Under the pieces are notes generated by a model that saw nothing but the letters and a program-made list of their open reading frames with translations, was not told the DNA's origin and did not search any database. A DNA stretch of 23,415 nucleotides, taken from assembly GCA_008704415.1 (NCBI GenBank), contig VXIS01000509.1, positions 1 to 23,415 of the forward strand. Reading direction: 5' to 3'. Source of the stretch: Sphaerosporella brunnea (Eukaryota; Ascomycota; Pezizomycetes; Pezizales; Pyronemataceae). The position numbers were made by a program, and so were the translations under genes. Below, piece after piece: positions 1 through 9,150 of this stretch (its first letter is position 1; the number at the start of each line of letters is the position of its first letter).

Positions 1-700
1 CAGCGGGCGAGGACAGGCTCTGGTGAACCCTTTCATCAGGTTCCCTTCCAGCCATCTCTAGAGGGCTCCGGGCGAGACACCGAGTAAAGTGGACCAAAGT
101 GGGGTTTGAATGCCTCCTTGAATGGTATTTTGTGCTTGTAGGGCCAGTGGGAAGGTAGGTGATTGGCTACAGCTTTCGAAAAGAGGGGTAGAAAATTGTG
201 ATATTGCTGAGCAACCAGTCACTTTACGTCCACCTCGTCGATCACCTTACGCTCCAACCCCTTCTTGATTTGAAACAGTGATAGGGAGAAAAGCTGGAGC
301 TGCTCGTACTGAGTAGGGGTGGTTACACCTTTGACGCTTGTCGGCTTCAATGTTGTCCTGTGTGCGGTGCACCCAGGAAAGGCAAAGGAGAGATTGTTTG
401 AGGCAAAGCGGATCGACACTGGATGGTGCCGCATTCAAGGGATGCCAAGGATAAGAGGGTAGTGGCCGAGCTTGGTGAATAGGTCAGGCAACGTCTCATC
501 GTGGCCACCAATCGACATTACAATTTTGATGATGTGGGTGATGTGCCCGCACGAGGTGAGTCTACCGTCTATAATATCGATGGCGCGAAGAACGCGTAGT
601 GCATACTGGGCAAAATGATGCTGGCACACAAATTTTTCGTCGATGAAAGAAAAACCGGTGGCTCCACAGTCAATGAGTGCGTGGGTTTAGATCTGGTTAT
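1..700 (-). pseudogene. Gypsy B retropepsin and start of reverse transcriptase
   Basis: Read on the minus strand from about 690, the aspartic protease starts with ALIDCGATGFSFIDEKFV. This is a retropepsin active site with Asp present and Cys where Ser or Thr is usual (DCGA for D[ST]GA). It continues to KLGHYPLILGIP, the usual flap-to-end signature before a WL.HH-type segment. After a frameshift near 435 comes the connector to RT; near 100-60 the string HFGPLYSVSRPEPS corresponds to the conserved PFGPLY.LS..EL segment before the RT fingers. A further shift follows and the window ends before the catalytic palm. The protease would process Gag-Pol in virus-like particles. The related copy H lies at 22321-23415. 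Broken by at least two frameshifts. Confidence 0.8.
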
Positions 701-1014
701 CACTATCAGAGAGGGAACACGTAGCTACGCGATGGTTCCAATCTATTGATTCCTCCTCTACACGTTGGTACGAGAGAGCTACCCAATACAAGAAAAGGCT
801 GCCCGGCCTGCGGGCCGGTGAGACGTGACAACAAGGAAAAGACGAAGCAGATGCTGAACGTTCCATCGCGGTGCTAACCTTGCGGCATGGGACAACTAGT
901 TTTCCGATGGCTGAATGTTGGAGGTAGCAGTGGAGTCTCCCAATGGTGGAACAGTAGGAACGGCCGTCAACGCTTCAGCAGAGAGGACCCGACAAGCGTC
1001 GGGGCTATCCGGCG
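701..1014 (-). pseudogene. Gypsy B gag-protease linker, decayed
   Basis: This stretch lies between the zinc knuckle (left of it in coding order, at 1836-1910) and the protease. Minus-strand frames are broken by stops and no conserved domain is visible, which is normal for the variable linker after the nucleocapsid. A short GC hairpin (CCGGCC-TGCG-GGCCGG, about 812-827) is present. Assigned by position between recognisable gag and protease. Confidence 0.5.
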
Positions 1015-1835
1015 TGTAACGAGGCTCTGTCTACCAGAGTGTCGTGGAATTGAACTCGTGACCTTGGGGAAAAGCAAGGCAAAATCCTAAACAATAGAAT
1101 TTTAAGGGCTATCTTGTCGGGTGGACACTAATGGTTCTTGTTGCTGAAGATAAAGGGGTTCTCTCGGCGGAAGCAATCCTACTTATAGTAGAATGTCGCT
1201 CCAGAGACTACCGTCTCCCTGAGTAATACTCAGCCTTCACTCCTTGCTGGCTTTCCGACAGTCTCTACGACTGCGGGCGTCAAGGCGCGCTCAGAGATCG
1301 CCCCACCTTCCTATGACTCACTCTTTGATTCCAAATCATGAGTCATAGACATGGGTCGCACCCGGATACCCCGCTCCGTAAGCGTTGTATTCTCGTGTTG
1401 CAGGAAGATGCTCAGCCCTATTGGCTCCATCTCCCGATCTTCTGCGTCGCATGCCCTACGCAACAACCACACTTCCTATGGAGGTTCTAGGCCGAGTGAT
1501 TCTTCCCTTTTTCGGCTCTACGCCTTCCGGTCGATCACTCCTGACCCCTCCGATCGTCAGGCTAGTGCCTGGAACAGGCAGGTCAACGAAGATATCTCGG
1601 AAGAGCTCTAACAATAGCCTATACTATTGTTATCTCCGAACCGGATGCCCTTCCCAGGTAGCGTCCTACCTGAGGCACCCGATCTCCGAGTTCTTCCATA
1701 GCGTCACTCAAGCTAGCTACTATGATCCGGAGCCACCCGGCTATCACGTGCCCTCGAGGCGATCACTATGCAGACTCTATTCTATTCCCATAGCTGACTA
1801 CTTAGAGTACATGTCACGTGACCATACCCGTGACA
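1015..1835 (+). repeat. 821-bp solo LTR (family X821), copy 1
   Basis: Starts TGTAACGAGG and ends ACCCGTGACA, so it has TG...CA ends with related termini. An inverted copy of exactly the same length lies at 9399-10219 and differs at about 16 positions that I counted (about 98% identity). Flanks are CGGCG (1010-1014) and CGGCC (1836-1840), a 5-bp TSD with one mismatch. It interrupts the gag of gypsy B just after the zinc knuckle. There is no internal region, PBS or polypurine tract, so it is a solo LTR. It contains a perfect 10-bp inverted repeat (CTATGACTCA / TGAGTCATAG, 1311-1348), a 9-bp hairpin (TAACAATAG / CTATTGTTA, about 1610-1633) and CACGTG sites near 1747 and 1815. Its termini resemble those of the 397-bp gypsy-type LTR at 14436, suggesting a gypsy origin (inference). 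Confidence 0.85.
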
Positions 1836-2229
1836 CGGCCTGCGCAGTTGAGGCAGATGTGTTGAGCTGATCCACAGTACGTGCATTGCCCCTTTGCCAT
1901 CATTTCATCCCGGATCCTCTCACGCTCAGCCTCACACCGCGCATCAGAGAGCTCCATCAGAGGCGGGCCATAGTTTTCACTGTTGGGGTTGATCGAGCGG
2001 TTGCCAGTGGTTGCTGGGGCAGTAAATGGGGCCAGGGCTGGAGGGCAATGGATGCTCTGATGGCTGGTGGTGGTGACAGTGGAACAAGTTAATGAAGGCT
2101 TGCGCTGCTCCGCTCGCGCACGGATCCGATTGTCAGTGTTCTTACAGAGGTTAATCAAGGCTGCAAGAGTGACGTCGGAGGCTGCCCGGTGCAGAAGGGC
2201 ATCCTTCATTTCCATGGAGAGGCGGTCGT
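1836..2229 (-). pseudogene. Gypsy B gag, C-terminal part with zinc knuckle
   Basis: The minus-strand frame from 2229 to 1836 encodes the end of the capsid domain (RLSMEMKDALLHRAASDVTL, then INLCKNTDNRIRARAEQ, the typical L..LI.LA.R.DNRL pattern of gypsy gag). A Pro/Ser/Thr-rich linker follows, then a CCHC zinc knuckle CTYCGSAQHICLNC (CX2CX4HX4C) that would bind the element's RNA. The open frame runs artificially into the 821-bp solo LTR at 1835. The 5' half of the same gag is at 8001-8748, separated by copia A. Confidence 0.85.
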
Positions 2230-2832
2230 TGATGAAAGGTGGGTTTGCGTGAAGCGGAAGTGGAGCAATACCGGTAAAGGTATTTAGAGCAGGAGGATGA
2301 TAGGAACTGAAGAGAGGAGTGCGGAATCTGTTATCACAATAGAGAAGTGAAAAGAAGATCTTATTCTCGAGGAGATTGTTGTGTTGATTGTTGTGCTTGG
2401 TTTGAGGGAGAGAGAGCGGGTATATATACCCGAGAGCTCAGCCCGCCAAGCCTAGTATGTAACTATGTATACATGATTCGAGTGACTCATGATGACTGTG
2501 AGTCATACGTGTGAGTCATACATGGAATGTAAGAGAAACAACTAGAAATAGAATGACACATAACCAGTAAGCGCTAATGCACAGCCGCGTATGACTGTGT
2601 GCGTTTGTGCGCAACAGTGAGTCAACGTAAGGCAGACACGAGTAAGCCTGACTGGAAAAGGAAGGTGTGTGCAAACAGGCGAGAGATAAGAAAATAAGAA
2701 AGCATGTGATGAGTACATGGTGTAGTAAACGCAGTGGTAAGTGCCCGTGATGAGTGTAAGATGAAACCAGTATGAAATAGGAAAACACTGCAGGGAGACC
2801 AAAGGAGATACCACGTCCATCACGATTTAACA
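2230..2832 (-). repeat. Copia A 3' LTR (603 bp)
   Basis: On the plus strand it runs TGATGAAAGG...GATTTAACA; on the element's strand it starts TGTTAAATCG. Same length as 7398-8000, with two mismatches seen. The stop codon of the RNase H frame (2827-2829) lies in the first bases of this LTR. It contains the 16-bp palindrome CGGGTATATATACCCG (2417-2432) and four TGA[C/G]TCA sites (2483, 2499, 2512, 2618). Confidence 0.95.
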
Positions 2833-3557
2833 CCCCTTCTCACTTGCCACTGTTCCAAAAATACGAGAGCAGAGATGCCCACGCACCGCCTGTACAACCG
2901 CCTTTGTACATATGTCTGCAAGGTTGTTTTTACCGTGGATGTGGACGATGGTAAGTTGTCCCGTTTCAATGAGTTCACGTATGGAATGGTAATGCATGTC
3001 CACGTGTTTGGATCGATCGTTGAGACGGTGATTTTCTGCGATATCGATTGCTCCAGTGTTGTCGCTTCGAATTGCCGCGGGAATGTCTTGGTGAAGAAGT
3101 TCAACGAGAGCTCGCATTGTCCAGAGGTAATGTTTCGAGGTCATAGAGAGGGCCATGTATTCAGCTTCGGTGGTTGAAGTAGGCAACTGAACGTTGTCGT
3201 CGAGACCGCCAACTGATGGTTGCTTCTCCTAGTTGAAACAGGTATCCCCAAAAGCTTCGTCGAGTATCAAGACAAGTTTCCGTATGAAGCGTCGCAAAAT
3301 CCTTCAAGGTAGAGATCGTTTCCATATCGATAGGTGAGTTTAAGGCTTCGTGTTCCTTTCACGTATCGAAGGACTCGTTTAGCCGCTTGCAGATGTACGA
3401 GGATAGGTGAGGAGTTGAACTGGGAGAGGTGTGTAACTGCATAGGCGAGATCAGGTCTTGTTCCGGTAACTGCGTACATGAGAGATCCGATAATTTGCCT
3501 GGTAGAGTGAGATGTCTTCGATCCGTTGCTCAGGTGGTCCTGCCCGAAGTTGTACAT
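2827..3557 (-). pseudogene. Copia A RNase H
   Basis: C-terminal RNase H of the copia polyprotein. In order: QIIGSLMYAVTGTRPDLAYA (the RT thumb/connection signature G.L.Y...TRPD), then HLQAAKRVLRYVKGT, then FCDASYGN for the first catalytic region (usually D.DWAG). After a shift, STTEAEYMA with the catalytic Glu, IRSDNTGAI with the next Asp, and RSKHVDMHYHSIRELI near the C-terminal catalytic Asp. It would degrade the RNA of the RNA:DNA hybrid. The frame changes near 3540, 3265 and 3185, so it cannot be translated as one protein. It ends at TAA in the LTR. Confidence 0.85.
2833..2844 (-). other. Copia A polypurine tract
   Basis: The minus strand reads AGTGAGAAGGGG directly before the LTR's TG. 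A purine-rich tract here is where plus-strand DNA synthesis is primed. Position and composition fit; it overlaps the last codons of RNase H. Confidence 0.7.
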
Positions 3558-5045
3558 TTACATCGAGGGGAGTTGAGACGGAGTTGCAATCTTTCATACC
3601 GAAGCGGTCGAGAACTTTGTCAATGTAGGTTTCCTGGGAAAGAGTGATTGCCTGGTCGGTAAAGACGATTTTTATGCCGAGAAGCCAGTGAAGGGTTCCA
3701 AGGTCCTTGACTTGAAATTCGGTTCCAAGGGCCGAGATAATCCGTTCAGTGAGGTCGTCGTTAGGTCCAAAAATCGTAATGTCGTCCACGTAGATGGCAA
3801 TGAAGAGGTTACCACTGTTGTGTATGAGAACGCATGGGTCGAAATGTGCGATAGCAAATCCGTAGGGTAGAAGGTAGTTGGTGAGCCGCACATACCATTC
3901 CCTTGGAGATTGCTTCAAGCCGTATAAACACCGTTTTAATTTGCATACTTTGCCGTTCGATTTTCCGTCGTTCGGGAAGACGCATGTAAATCTCTTCTTT
4001 TAGGTGACCATAAAGGAATGCCGTTTTGTACATCCAGTTGTCGAGGTTGCCAGCGCCGAGATGCCGAGATAGCAAGTAGGAGTCGGAGGGAGTCGAATCG
4101 TACCACAGGTGCAAAGAGCTCGTCGTAGTCTGTGCCAGCAACTTGAGAGTCACCGCGTGCAACGAGTCGTGCCTTGTATCGGTCGATGCTTCCGTCAGAG
4201 TTGTATTTGATCCGATAAACCCACATGCAATTGACAATCTTTCGGTTTGTTGGTGTGTCGACAATATCCCACGTATCGTTCTGTTTAAGTGAGTCCAATT
4301 CTTCTTCCATAGCCTTAATCCATTCATCTTTGTCAGTACGCGACATGGCTTCCTTATAAGACTTAGGGTATTCAGGCTCGATTCCGCTGGCTGAAGTAAG
4401 TGCTGTTGCCACAAGGATTTCGCCTTCACTATCATTGCCTTGATGGTCCAGGGTTGGTGCATGTTCGGTAACTTGTGTTGAGGGCGCAGGTGTATCAAAA
4501 CCAAGACGAACAGGAGGTCTGATGATGCGTCCGACACGTGTTTGTTGAACCGGCTGCTGGATCATAGGTTGAGGCTGAGATGGTGCAGGTTGAGCGTCCA
4601 AGGGTTGAAGCTGAGAGCCAGATGGAGTGTCGATATCCATAAGTGAAAACCGTTCATAGTCTTCTGGGGTAAAGCCATCGGGTTGCTGGATTTGAATGGT
4701 TGGTGAAGGAGGAGGAGAAGTAGGATTCTCATTATCGAGGAGAACGATTCGGTTGTGATCGGGATTTGGTGTAAAGTTGCGCGCTTCTTGTATCCGTAAG
4801 TAGTCATTGCCGTCCTGTTGCTGAAGTCCAGGGTACCAAACTGCGTGAACATCTGGAACGCCTTTGTTGAACCATGAAGTGGCTTGTTGCGGGTTTCGAA
4901 AGCACCATTGTTGCCAGTGTCTTCGTGATGGGAATCCTTCTTTGTTGAGTTCAATAGTGATGGGACCAGTTGAGTTGACAGGAGGAGTAGACGTATGGTT
5001 GGGATCAAGTGGTGGTGGCGCAGAGTTGGTCGTAGGTGGACGTAG
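3451..5045 (-). pseudogene. Copia A integrase-RT linker and reverse transcriptase
   Basis: The minus-strand frame after integrase is an open Pro/Gln-rich linker (about 5045-4560), then the copia RT domain: SYKEAMSRTDKDEWIKAMEEE, KARLVARGDSQ, APVVRFDSLRLLLA, the DV..AFLYG fingers/palm segment (frame changes near 4030), then, after another change near 3920, KQSPREWYVRLTNYL and the catalytic YVDDI motif around 3790. All RT motifs A to E can be found in order, so damage is by small insertions or deletions rather than loss of domains. Copies element RNA into cDNA inside the particle. No nonsense substitution was noticed. Confidence 0.85.
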
Positions 5046-5905
5046 TTACCCCTTCTGTGTTGGAGATAGGGAACTTAACGTCTCGTGAGGTGACAAGTTG
5101 TTTCCTGGAAGGGATGAACACCTTGTAGATGTGTATGCTTTCGGTGTATCCGACAAATATACCTTTCTCAGCACGTGGAAGCAGCTTACTACCAGGAGGT
5201 CGTTTCTCAACTGGTATGTGGACGTAGCACTCTCTTCCGAACGGCTGAAGGTGTTGGATCGTGGGTTTCTCACCGCGAAATGCCTCATACGGGGTCTGAT
5301 CCTTGACCGCTGAGTGAGGCAATCTGTTTTTGAGGTAAACCGCCGTGTGAACCGCTTGCTGCCATAATCGTTTGTCGAGGTTGACCAGCATCGCACGGAC
5401 CATGTTCATAATGGTGCGATTGAGTCTTTCGGCAACACCATTGGACTCGTGAGAGTAAGGAGGTGTTGGGTCGTGTATGATTCCGAGTTCCTTGAAGAAG
5501 TTTTCGAGGTCTTTGTTGACGTATTCGCCGCCATTGTCTGTTCTTATTCGCATGACTTTGAGATCGTATTGCCGTTCGTACATGGTGATGAAGTTTTTGA
5601 GTATTGCGATGGCGTCCGATTTCTGTTTGAGAAAATAAACCCAGGTAGGCGCGAGTGAGATCATCAACGATAGACATGTAGTGATAGTTACCTCCATAGG
5701 ATGGTGTGTGGAATCTGCCTGACAGATCGGAATGGATGAGTTCTAATTTCCGAGTTGCTCTGTGGGTGACTGGTGCTGGTACTGAGTGTGTCGATTTGGC
5801 AAGAGTGCATGGTTCGCTAATGGAAATTGTTTGGTGCTGAAGGGATGAGGTGGCCGTCTTGGTAGTATTCTGAATGTCGAAGTGCTGAAGGTGCGACGTG
5901 TCCAA
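5005..5905 (-). pseudogene. Copia A integrase
   Basis: Core of a copia integrase. The stretch SEPCTLAKSTHSVP holds the end of the zinc-binding region; LELIHSDLSGRF carries the first catalytic Asp, then YMSIVDDLTRAY. After a frame change near 5645, RIRTDNGGEYVN carries the second catalytic Asp and SHESNGVAERLNRTI the catalytic Glu, so the DDE triad is all present. The C-terminal region continues with AVYLKNRLPHSA and the RGEKPTIQHLQPFG / GIFVGY motifs typical of copia integrases. It would insert the cDNA and generate the 5-bp target duplication seen around A. It ends at an early stop near 5005 after a shift at about 5045. Confidence 0.88.
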
Positions 5906-6153
5906 AAGCTGAATGCCAGTGAAGGAACGTTGAGACGTGTGCAGTGTTCGATAAATTCAGGAATAAAAAACAAATTGCCAACCAAAGGCGCACGCAAAAC
6001 AAGTGATCCATCTTTCCTCCGAAGTTCAATTCCTTCTCCATCATCAACCATTGTGTACCCTTTTTCCCGAACCGAGCGCCAAGAGAACAATGAACAATCC
6101 AGGTCAGGTACATAGAGTACCTCATTCAAATGCAAAGGAAGAGATCGTGCCAT
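5817..6153 (-). pseudogene. Copia A protease end and pre-integrase (HHCC start)
   Basis: Continues the protease begun in 6122-7324 after a frame change near 6125-6150: LNEVLYVPDLDCSLFSWRSV is the conserved L..VLYVP.L..NL.S.. segment at the end of copia proteases. Then comes the GAG-pre-integrase region with RRKDGSLVLRAPLVGNLFF and, in another frame, LHWHSAFGHVAPSALR, which supplies the His pair of the integrase zinc finger. Two shifts break it (about 5930 and 5830). Confidence 0.8.
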
Positions 6154-7324
6154 CAGGGAGTATACTGTTGATACGAACAGTACCTTTTCCTTCAGTCTTG
6201 AGACGCTGAGCGTTCCCGATCTTTACAGTTCCTCGATGCGTTGAAAGTTGTTCGAAGAGACCTTTGTTGGATGTCATGTGTGAGCTGGCGCCGGTATCGA
6301 AAATCCAGGTATGGGTGATGGAGGGGTTACTGACTTTGGTGGTTGCCAGAGCGTGCTCAGGAGTTTCTTCCTTAGCGACGTTGGCTTGTTCAGGGGTCTT
6401 TTCCTTCTTCTTTTCCTCTTGCTTAGCCTTGAGCTTTCGACATTCCTTCCACACATGTCCGACTGGGTTTCCGAGTTGATGTGTCTTGCAATAGGTACAC
6501 TCCTTAACCGAAGGGCTGCCAGTGTTTTCAACCTTCTTCTTTCCTTTACCCTTGGGTTGTTGAGCTTTGAGAGCGATTGACTGGCTGTCGGTGTTGGAAA
6601 TGGAGTGTAGTTTGAGAACTACATCGGAGTAGGAGAGGTCGTCTTTTGTTGTCAGGTTGTCGACAATATTGGTGTGGTGTTTGACAAGGAATCCTAGGAG
6701 AAAGTCGCGTTTGGCTTTGTCGTGTTCCAGGAACTTGCGGAAGTCTTTGCGATAGGTGTCGGTGGATTTAGCACCGGTTGTAAGGCTGAGTAGTCGATTG
6801 TATTCCGTTTCGAATCGGTCGATGAAGTCGGCAATCGGCTGTGAAGCATCATAGGAGGAGGGAAGGGAGGTGAAAGACATGATGGTCTGAACAAATGAAA
6901 AGGCGGTGTCGCGGTGATAGGTGTTCTCAAGGTAGACCCATATCGTGTGCGGGTCGCGCTTCTTGGCCACAACTTTGATAATGGGTTTCGACATTACCTG
7001 TATGAGTACCAGAAGGCATTGGGCTGATAGGGCTTGGAACACCTCGCGCTCATCTTCGTTTGCATCTTCTGCTGGGGTGGCTCCGTCGATGACCAGTTTG
7101 GATACCCGCATTGCGTCGAAAATAATCGTGATTTGGTTACGCCAGTCCTCGTAGTTTTCGTATCCGGTAAGGACTTCGATGTTGTCGAGTTTAACGTTGG
7201 GAATCTTCATGTCCTTGTTGAATTTCTTAGACTTGATGGATTCGCGAAAAACATCTTTGCCTTTCGAGTCCTTGGGGAAGGAGGCAGGAAGGGTAGGGTA
7301 TTCGGCTGAGGATGAAGCGGACAT
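6122..7324 (-). CDS. Copia A Gag with nucleocapsid and start of protease
   Basis: Open for 400 codons from an ATG at 7324, about 60 bases downstream of the PBS in the element's sense. The N-terminal capsid region is of the UBN2/retrotran-gag type (VLTGYENYEDWRNQITIIFD ... LPSSYDASQPIADFIDRFE). A nucleocapsid segment around residue 275-295 has CTYC ... GHVWKEC, a zinc knuckle with stretched spacing (CX2CX10HX4C instead of CX2CX4HX4C). Lys/Glu-rich sequence follows, then the protease active site TWIFDTGASSHM (DTGA). The frame ends early at 6122, inside the protease, through a shift. Gag packages the RNA; cleavage of the polyprotein would need the downstream frame. Confidence 0.88.
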   Translation of the reverse strand: MSASSSAEYPTLPASFPKDSKGKDVFRESIKSKKFNKDMKIPNVKLDNIEVLTGYENYEDWRNQITIIFDAMRVSKLVIDGATPAEDANEDEREVFQALSAQCLLVLIQVMSKPIIKVVAKKRDPHTIWVYLENTYHRDTAFSFVQTIMSFTSLPSSYDASQPIADFIDRFETEYNRLLSLTTGAKSTDTYRKDFRKFLEHDKAKRDFLLGFLVKHHTNIVDNLTTKDDLSYSDVVLKLHSISNTDSQSIALKAQQPKGKGKKKVENTGSPSVKECTYCKTHQLGNPVGHVWKECRKLKAKQEEKKKEKTPEQANVAKEETPEHALATTKVSNPSITHTWIFDTGASSHMTSNKGLFEQLSTHRGTVKIGNAQRLKTEGKGTVRINSILPDGTISSFAFE

Positions 7325-7385
7325 GGCGATGGTTTCGATTGGTAAATGTGGTGGGTATTGTGTGGTTGTATCGATAGGCTAAGCC

Positions 7386-7397
7386 GGGCTCATAACC
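7386..7397 (-). other. Copia A primer-binding site (half-tRNA initiator Met)
   Basis: The plus strand reads GGGCTCATAACC directly against the LTR's TG at 7398. This matches the anticodon stem-loop of eukaryotic initiator tRNA-Met (GGGCTCATAACCC), so the element RNA is complementary to an internal tRNA segment, not to the tRNA 3' end. Drosophila copia and yeast Ty5 are known to prime from such an anticodon-cleaved half-tRNA. The same 12 bases occur at the same place in copia C. Confidence 0.88.
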
Positions 7398-8000
7398 TGA
7401 TGAAAGGTGGGTTTGCGTGAAGCGGAAGTGGAGCAATACCGGTAAAGGTATTTAGAGCAGGAGGATGATAGGAACTGAAGAGAGGAGTGCGGAATCTGTT
7501 ATCACAATAGAGAAGTGAAGAGAAGATCTTATTCTCGAGGAGATTGTTGTGTTGATTGTTGTGCTTGGTTTGAGGGAGAGAGAGCGGGTATATATACCCG
7601 AGAGCTCAGCCCGCCAAGCCTAGTATGTAACTATGTATACATGATTCGAGTGACTCATGATGACTGTGAGTCATACGTGTGAGTCATACATGGAATGTAA
7701 GAGAAACAACTAGAAATAGAATGACACATAACCAGTAAGCGCTAATGCACAGCCGCGTATGACTGTGTGCGTTTGTGCGCAACAGTGAGTCAACGTAAGG
7801 CAGACACGAGTAAGCCTGACTGGAAAAGGAAGGTGTGTGCAAACAGGCGAGAGATAAGAAAATAAGAAAGCATGTGATGAGTACATGGTGTAGTAAACGC
7901 AGTGGTAAGTGCCCGTGATGAGTGTAAGATGAAATCAGTATGAAATAGGAAAACACTGCAGGGAGACCAAAGGAGATACCACGTCCATCACGATTTAACA
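7398..8000 (-). repeat. Copia A 5' LTR (603 bp)
   Basis: Same TGATGAAAGG...GATTTAACA ends and length as 2230-2832, and it abuts the PBS. As the 5' LTR of a minus-strand element it would carry the promoter. The outer flank GTCGT (8001-8005) repeats the bases before the other LTR. Confidence 0.95.
7585..7792 (-). promoter_or_regulatory. Copia A LTR promoter candidates: TATA palindrome and bZIP-type sites
   Basis: A 16-bp perfect palindrome CGGGTATATATACCCG (7585-7600) contains a TATA box readable on either strand. Upstream of it in the element's sense are four TGA[C/G]TCA sites (7651, 7667, 7680, 7786), the consensus bound by Gcn4/AP-1-type bZIP activators. The order, sites then TATA then PBS, is what an LTR promoter needs. 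Function is inferred from motifs only. Confidence 0.5.
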
Positions 8001-8748
8001 GTCGTAAACCTGGTTTTTCTGAGCGATTTCATCCCAGTTAAGATCTCCCATCAGTGGAGTCAGCAAGGTAGGTTGATCAGGGTAGGTTCTTCTGTCAAAG
8101 TCGACAAATTTCATGGCCGGCGGTGCGGGAGCGGTCGGTGTTATAGTAGGCTTGACGAAGGACAGTCAACAGGTTGTTCAGGGAGTCCAAGGCAATATCT
8201 CCAGAATGTTCATCGGCGTACGAGCGGAGCTGGTCAAGAGCGGCTCCAGTCAAGCGGTTAAAGGTGTAGCAGAGGCAAGATTGTTAGGATGGGTAACGGC
8301 ACGGTTGAGCAGCAAGCTTATTGCAGAGCTGAAGAATCCAGGTCCTCAACTTCTCTGGCTTGCTGCCATCAAAGCTGGGGGCATTGGGAAACCCTCATGA
8401 CTGACCACTACCATCTTGGTTCTCACGAACCTGAGCAGCGGCAATCATCATAACCTGGTTCAGCTGGGCGGCCAGGTCCCGTGCCTGCTGCCGGGCAGCT
8501 GCAAGGGAGGTGCAAGCCGCATTGCGTTTGATCTGAGTGGTTTGAAGTTCGACACGAGCTTCATCCAGCTCCCCTTTCATGTCCGGAGGAACTTCGCGGG
8601 CGAGGAGCCGTCGAGCCATCCGGATCAGGTCGGTCAAGTGTTGATCGCGATCTTCTTAGGGGAAGCGTTCTTCCAGAGGTGCTTGCGCGCCAGTCTCAAT
8701 GGCTACTCAGAGTTTCTGAGGGATCCAGAGATTATGATAGGTAGCCAT
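8001..8748 (-). pseudogene. Gypsy B gag, N-terminal part
   Basis: ATG at 8748 begins MATYHNLWIPQKL; in-frame stops follow. A coiled-coil-like stretch is seen (DEARVELQTTQIKR ... ARDLAAQLNQVMMIAAA) and then the gypsy capsid region: NAPSFDGSKPEKLRTWILQL, TFNRLTGAALDQLRSY and LNNLLTVLRQAYYN, matching the usual F.G....L..FL.Q and L.G.A..W pattern. A last frame change or stop occurs shortly before the copia A insertion at 8000. At least three stops are TGA where CGA would give the expected Arg, e.g. after QKL and after HEICRL, consistent with CpG deamination. The rest of gag is at 1836-2229. Confidence 0.82.
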
Positions 8749-8809
8749 GGTGTTGCCGGGGTATGAGGTGACGGAGCGAGTAGGTTAGGCTTTGGTGGAT
8801 TGAATCTAT
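8749..8809 (-). other. Gypsy B leader
   Basis: 61 bases between the 5' LTR end (8810) and gag ATG. On the minus strand the first bases after the LTR are ATAGATTCAATCCACC; this is not a standard TGG-starting PBS and I cannot assign the primer. Confidence 0.4.
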
Positions 8810-8901
8810 TGTAATGGAGAGGATCGGAAACATACTGGAGGGGCCCAAGGTACTCGCGTACAGAGGGGTAACGGGTAGGTTCAGGAACAAGGGGGCAAAA
8901 C
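8810..8901 (-). repeat. Gypsy B 5' LTR, inner piece
   Basis: Starts TGTAATGGAGAGGATCGG on the plus strand and aligns with the start of the solo LTR at 14436 (TGTAACGGAGAGGGTCGG, and further on CTCGCGTACAGAGGG in both). It is cut at 8901 by copia C; the last five bases AAAAC are the copia C target duplication. It continues at 15159-15380. Confidence 0.8.
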
Positions 8902-9150
8902 TGTTGAAATTGTCCGTTTGAAGCATGTTGGAGACGTCTGTTTGGGGCTAGCTTGAGAAAGAGAGAGATGGAGAGGCAGAGAATTCTGCTTGATTGAACT
9001 AAAAAATGACACCAGCTAGCAGAGCCGCCGGCTCGCTTATCGCAGCTTCACTGGCTGTCATTCGGTTTTTCAGCCGCATTAGTCTTCCGTCGCCACTTCT
9101 GACTGAGCCACCAACAAGCAAAGCAAACAAAGAAAACACCATTTTCAACA
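8902..9150 (-). repeat. Copia C 3' LTR (249 bp)
   Basis: TGTTGAAATT...TTTTCAACA, with 6-bp perfect inverted ends (TGTTGA/TCAACA). Aligns along its whole length with 14905-15153, with many scattered differences. The outer flank AAAAC is the TSD. Confidence 0.9.

Larger units (their letters stand above)
2230..8000 (-). mobile_element. Ty1/copia element A, full-length with TSD
   Basis: Complete copia element, 5771 bp, bounded by two 603-bp LTRs (2230-2832 and 7398-8000) and a perfect 5-bp TSD GTCGT (2225-2229 and 8001-8005). Internal order on the minus strand is PBS, gag with protease, integrase, RT, RNase H. Integrase before RT places it in Ty1/copia (Pseudoviridae-type). By reading, the LTRs differ at only two positions (about 2352 vs 7520 and 2767 vs 7935), so insertion is recent. 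The pol frame is nevertheless broken by about nine frameshifts. It sits inside gypsy B gag. Confidence 0.95.

Noticed and set aside
1351..1870. 86- and 161-codon frames inside the 821-bp repeat treated as genes
   Set aside because: They lie wholly or mostly in an LTR with no domain match; the longer one runs over the LTR end into gag. Kept only as an observation on conservation.
2516..2833. Minus-strand frames of 90-105 codons repeated at 7684-7956
   Set aside because: They lie within the copia A LTRs; a Cys/Ser/Leu-rich reading of non-coding LTR sequence, identical because the LTRs are.
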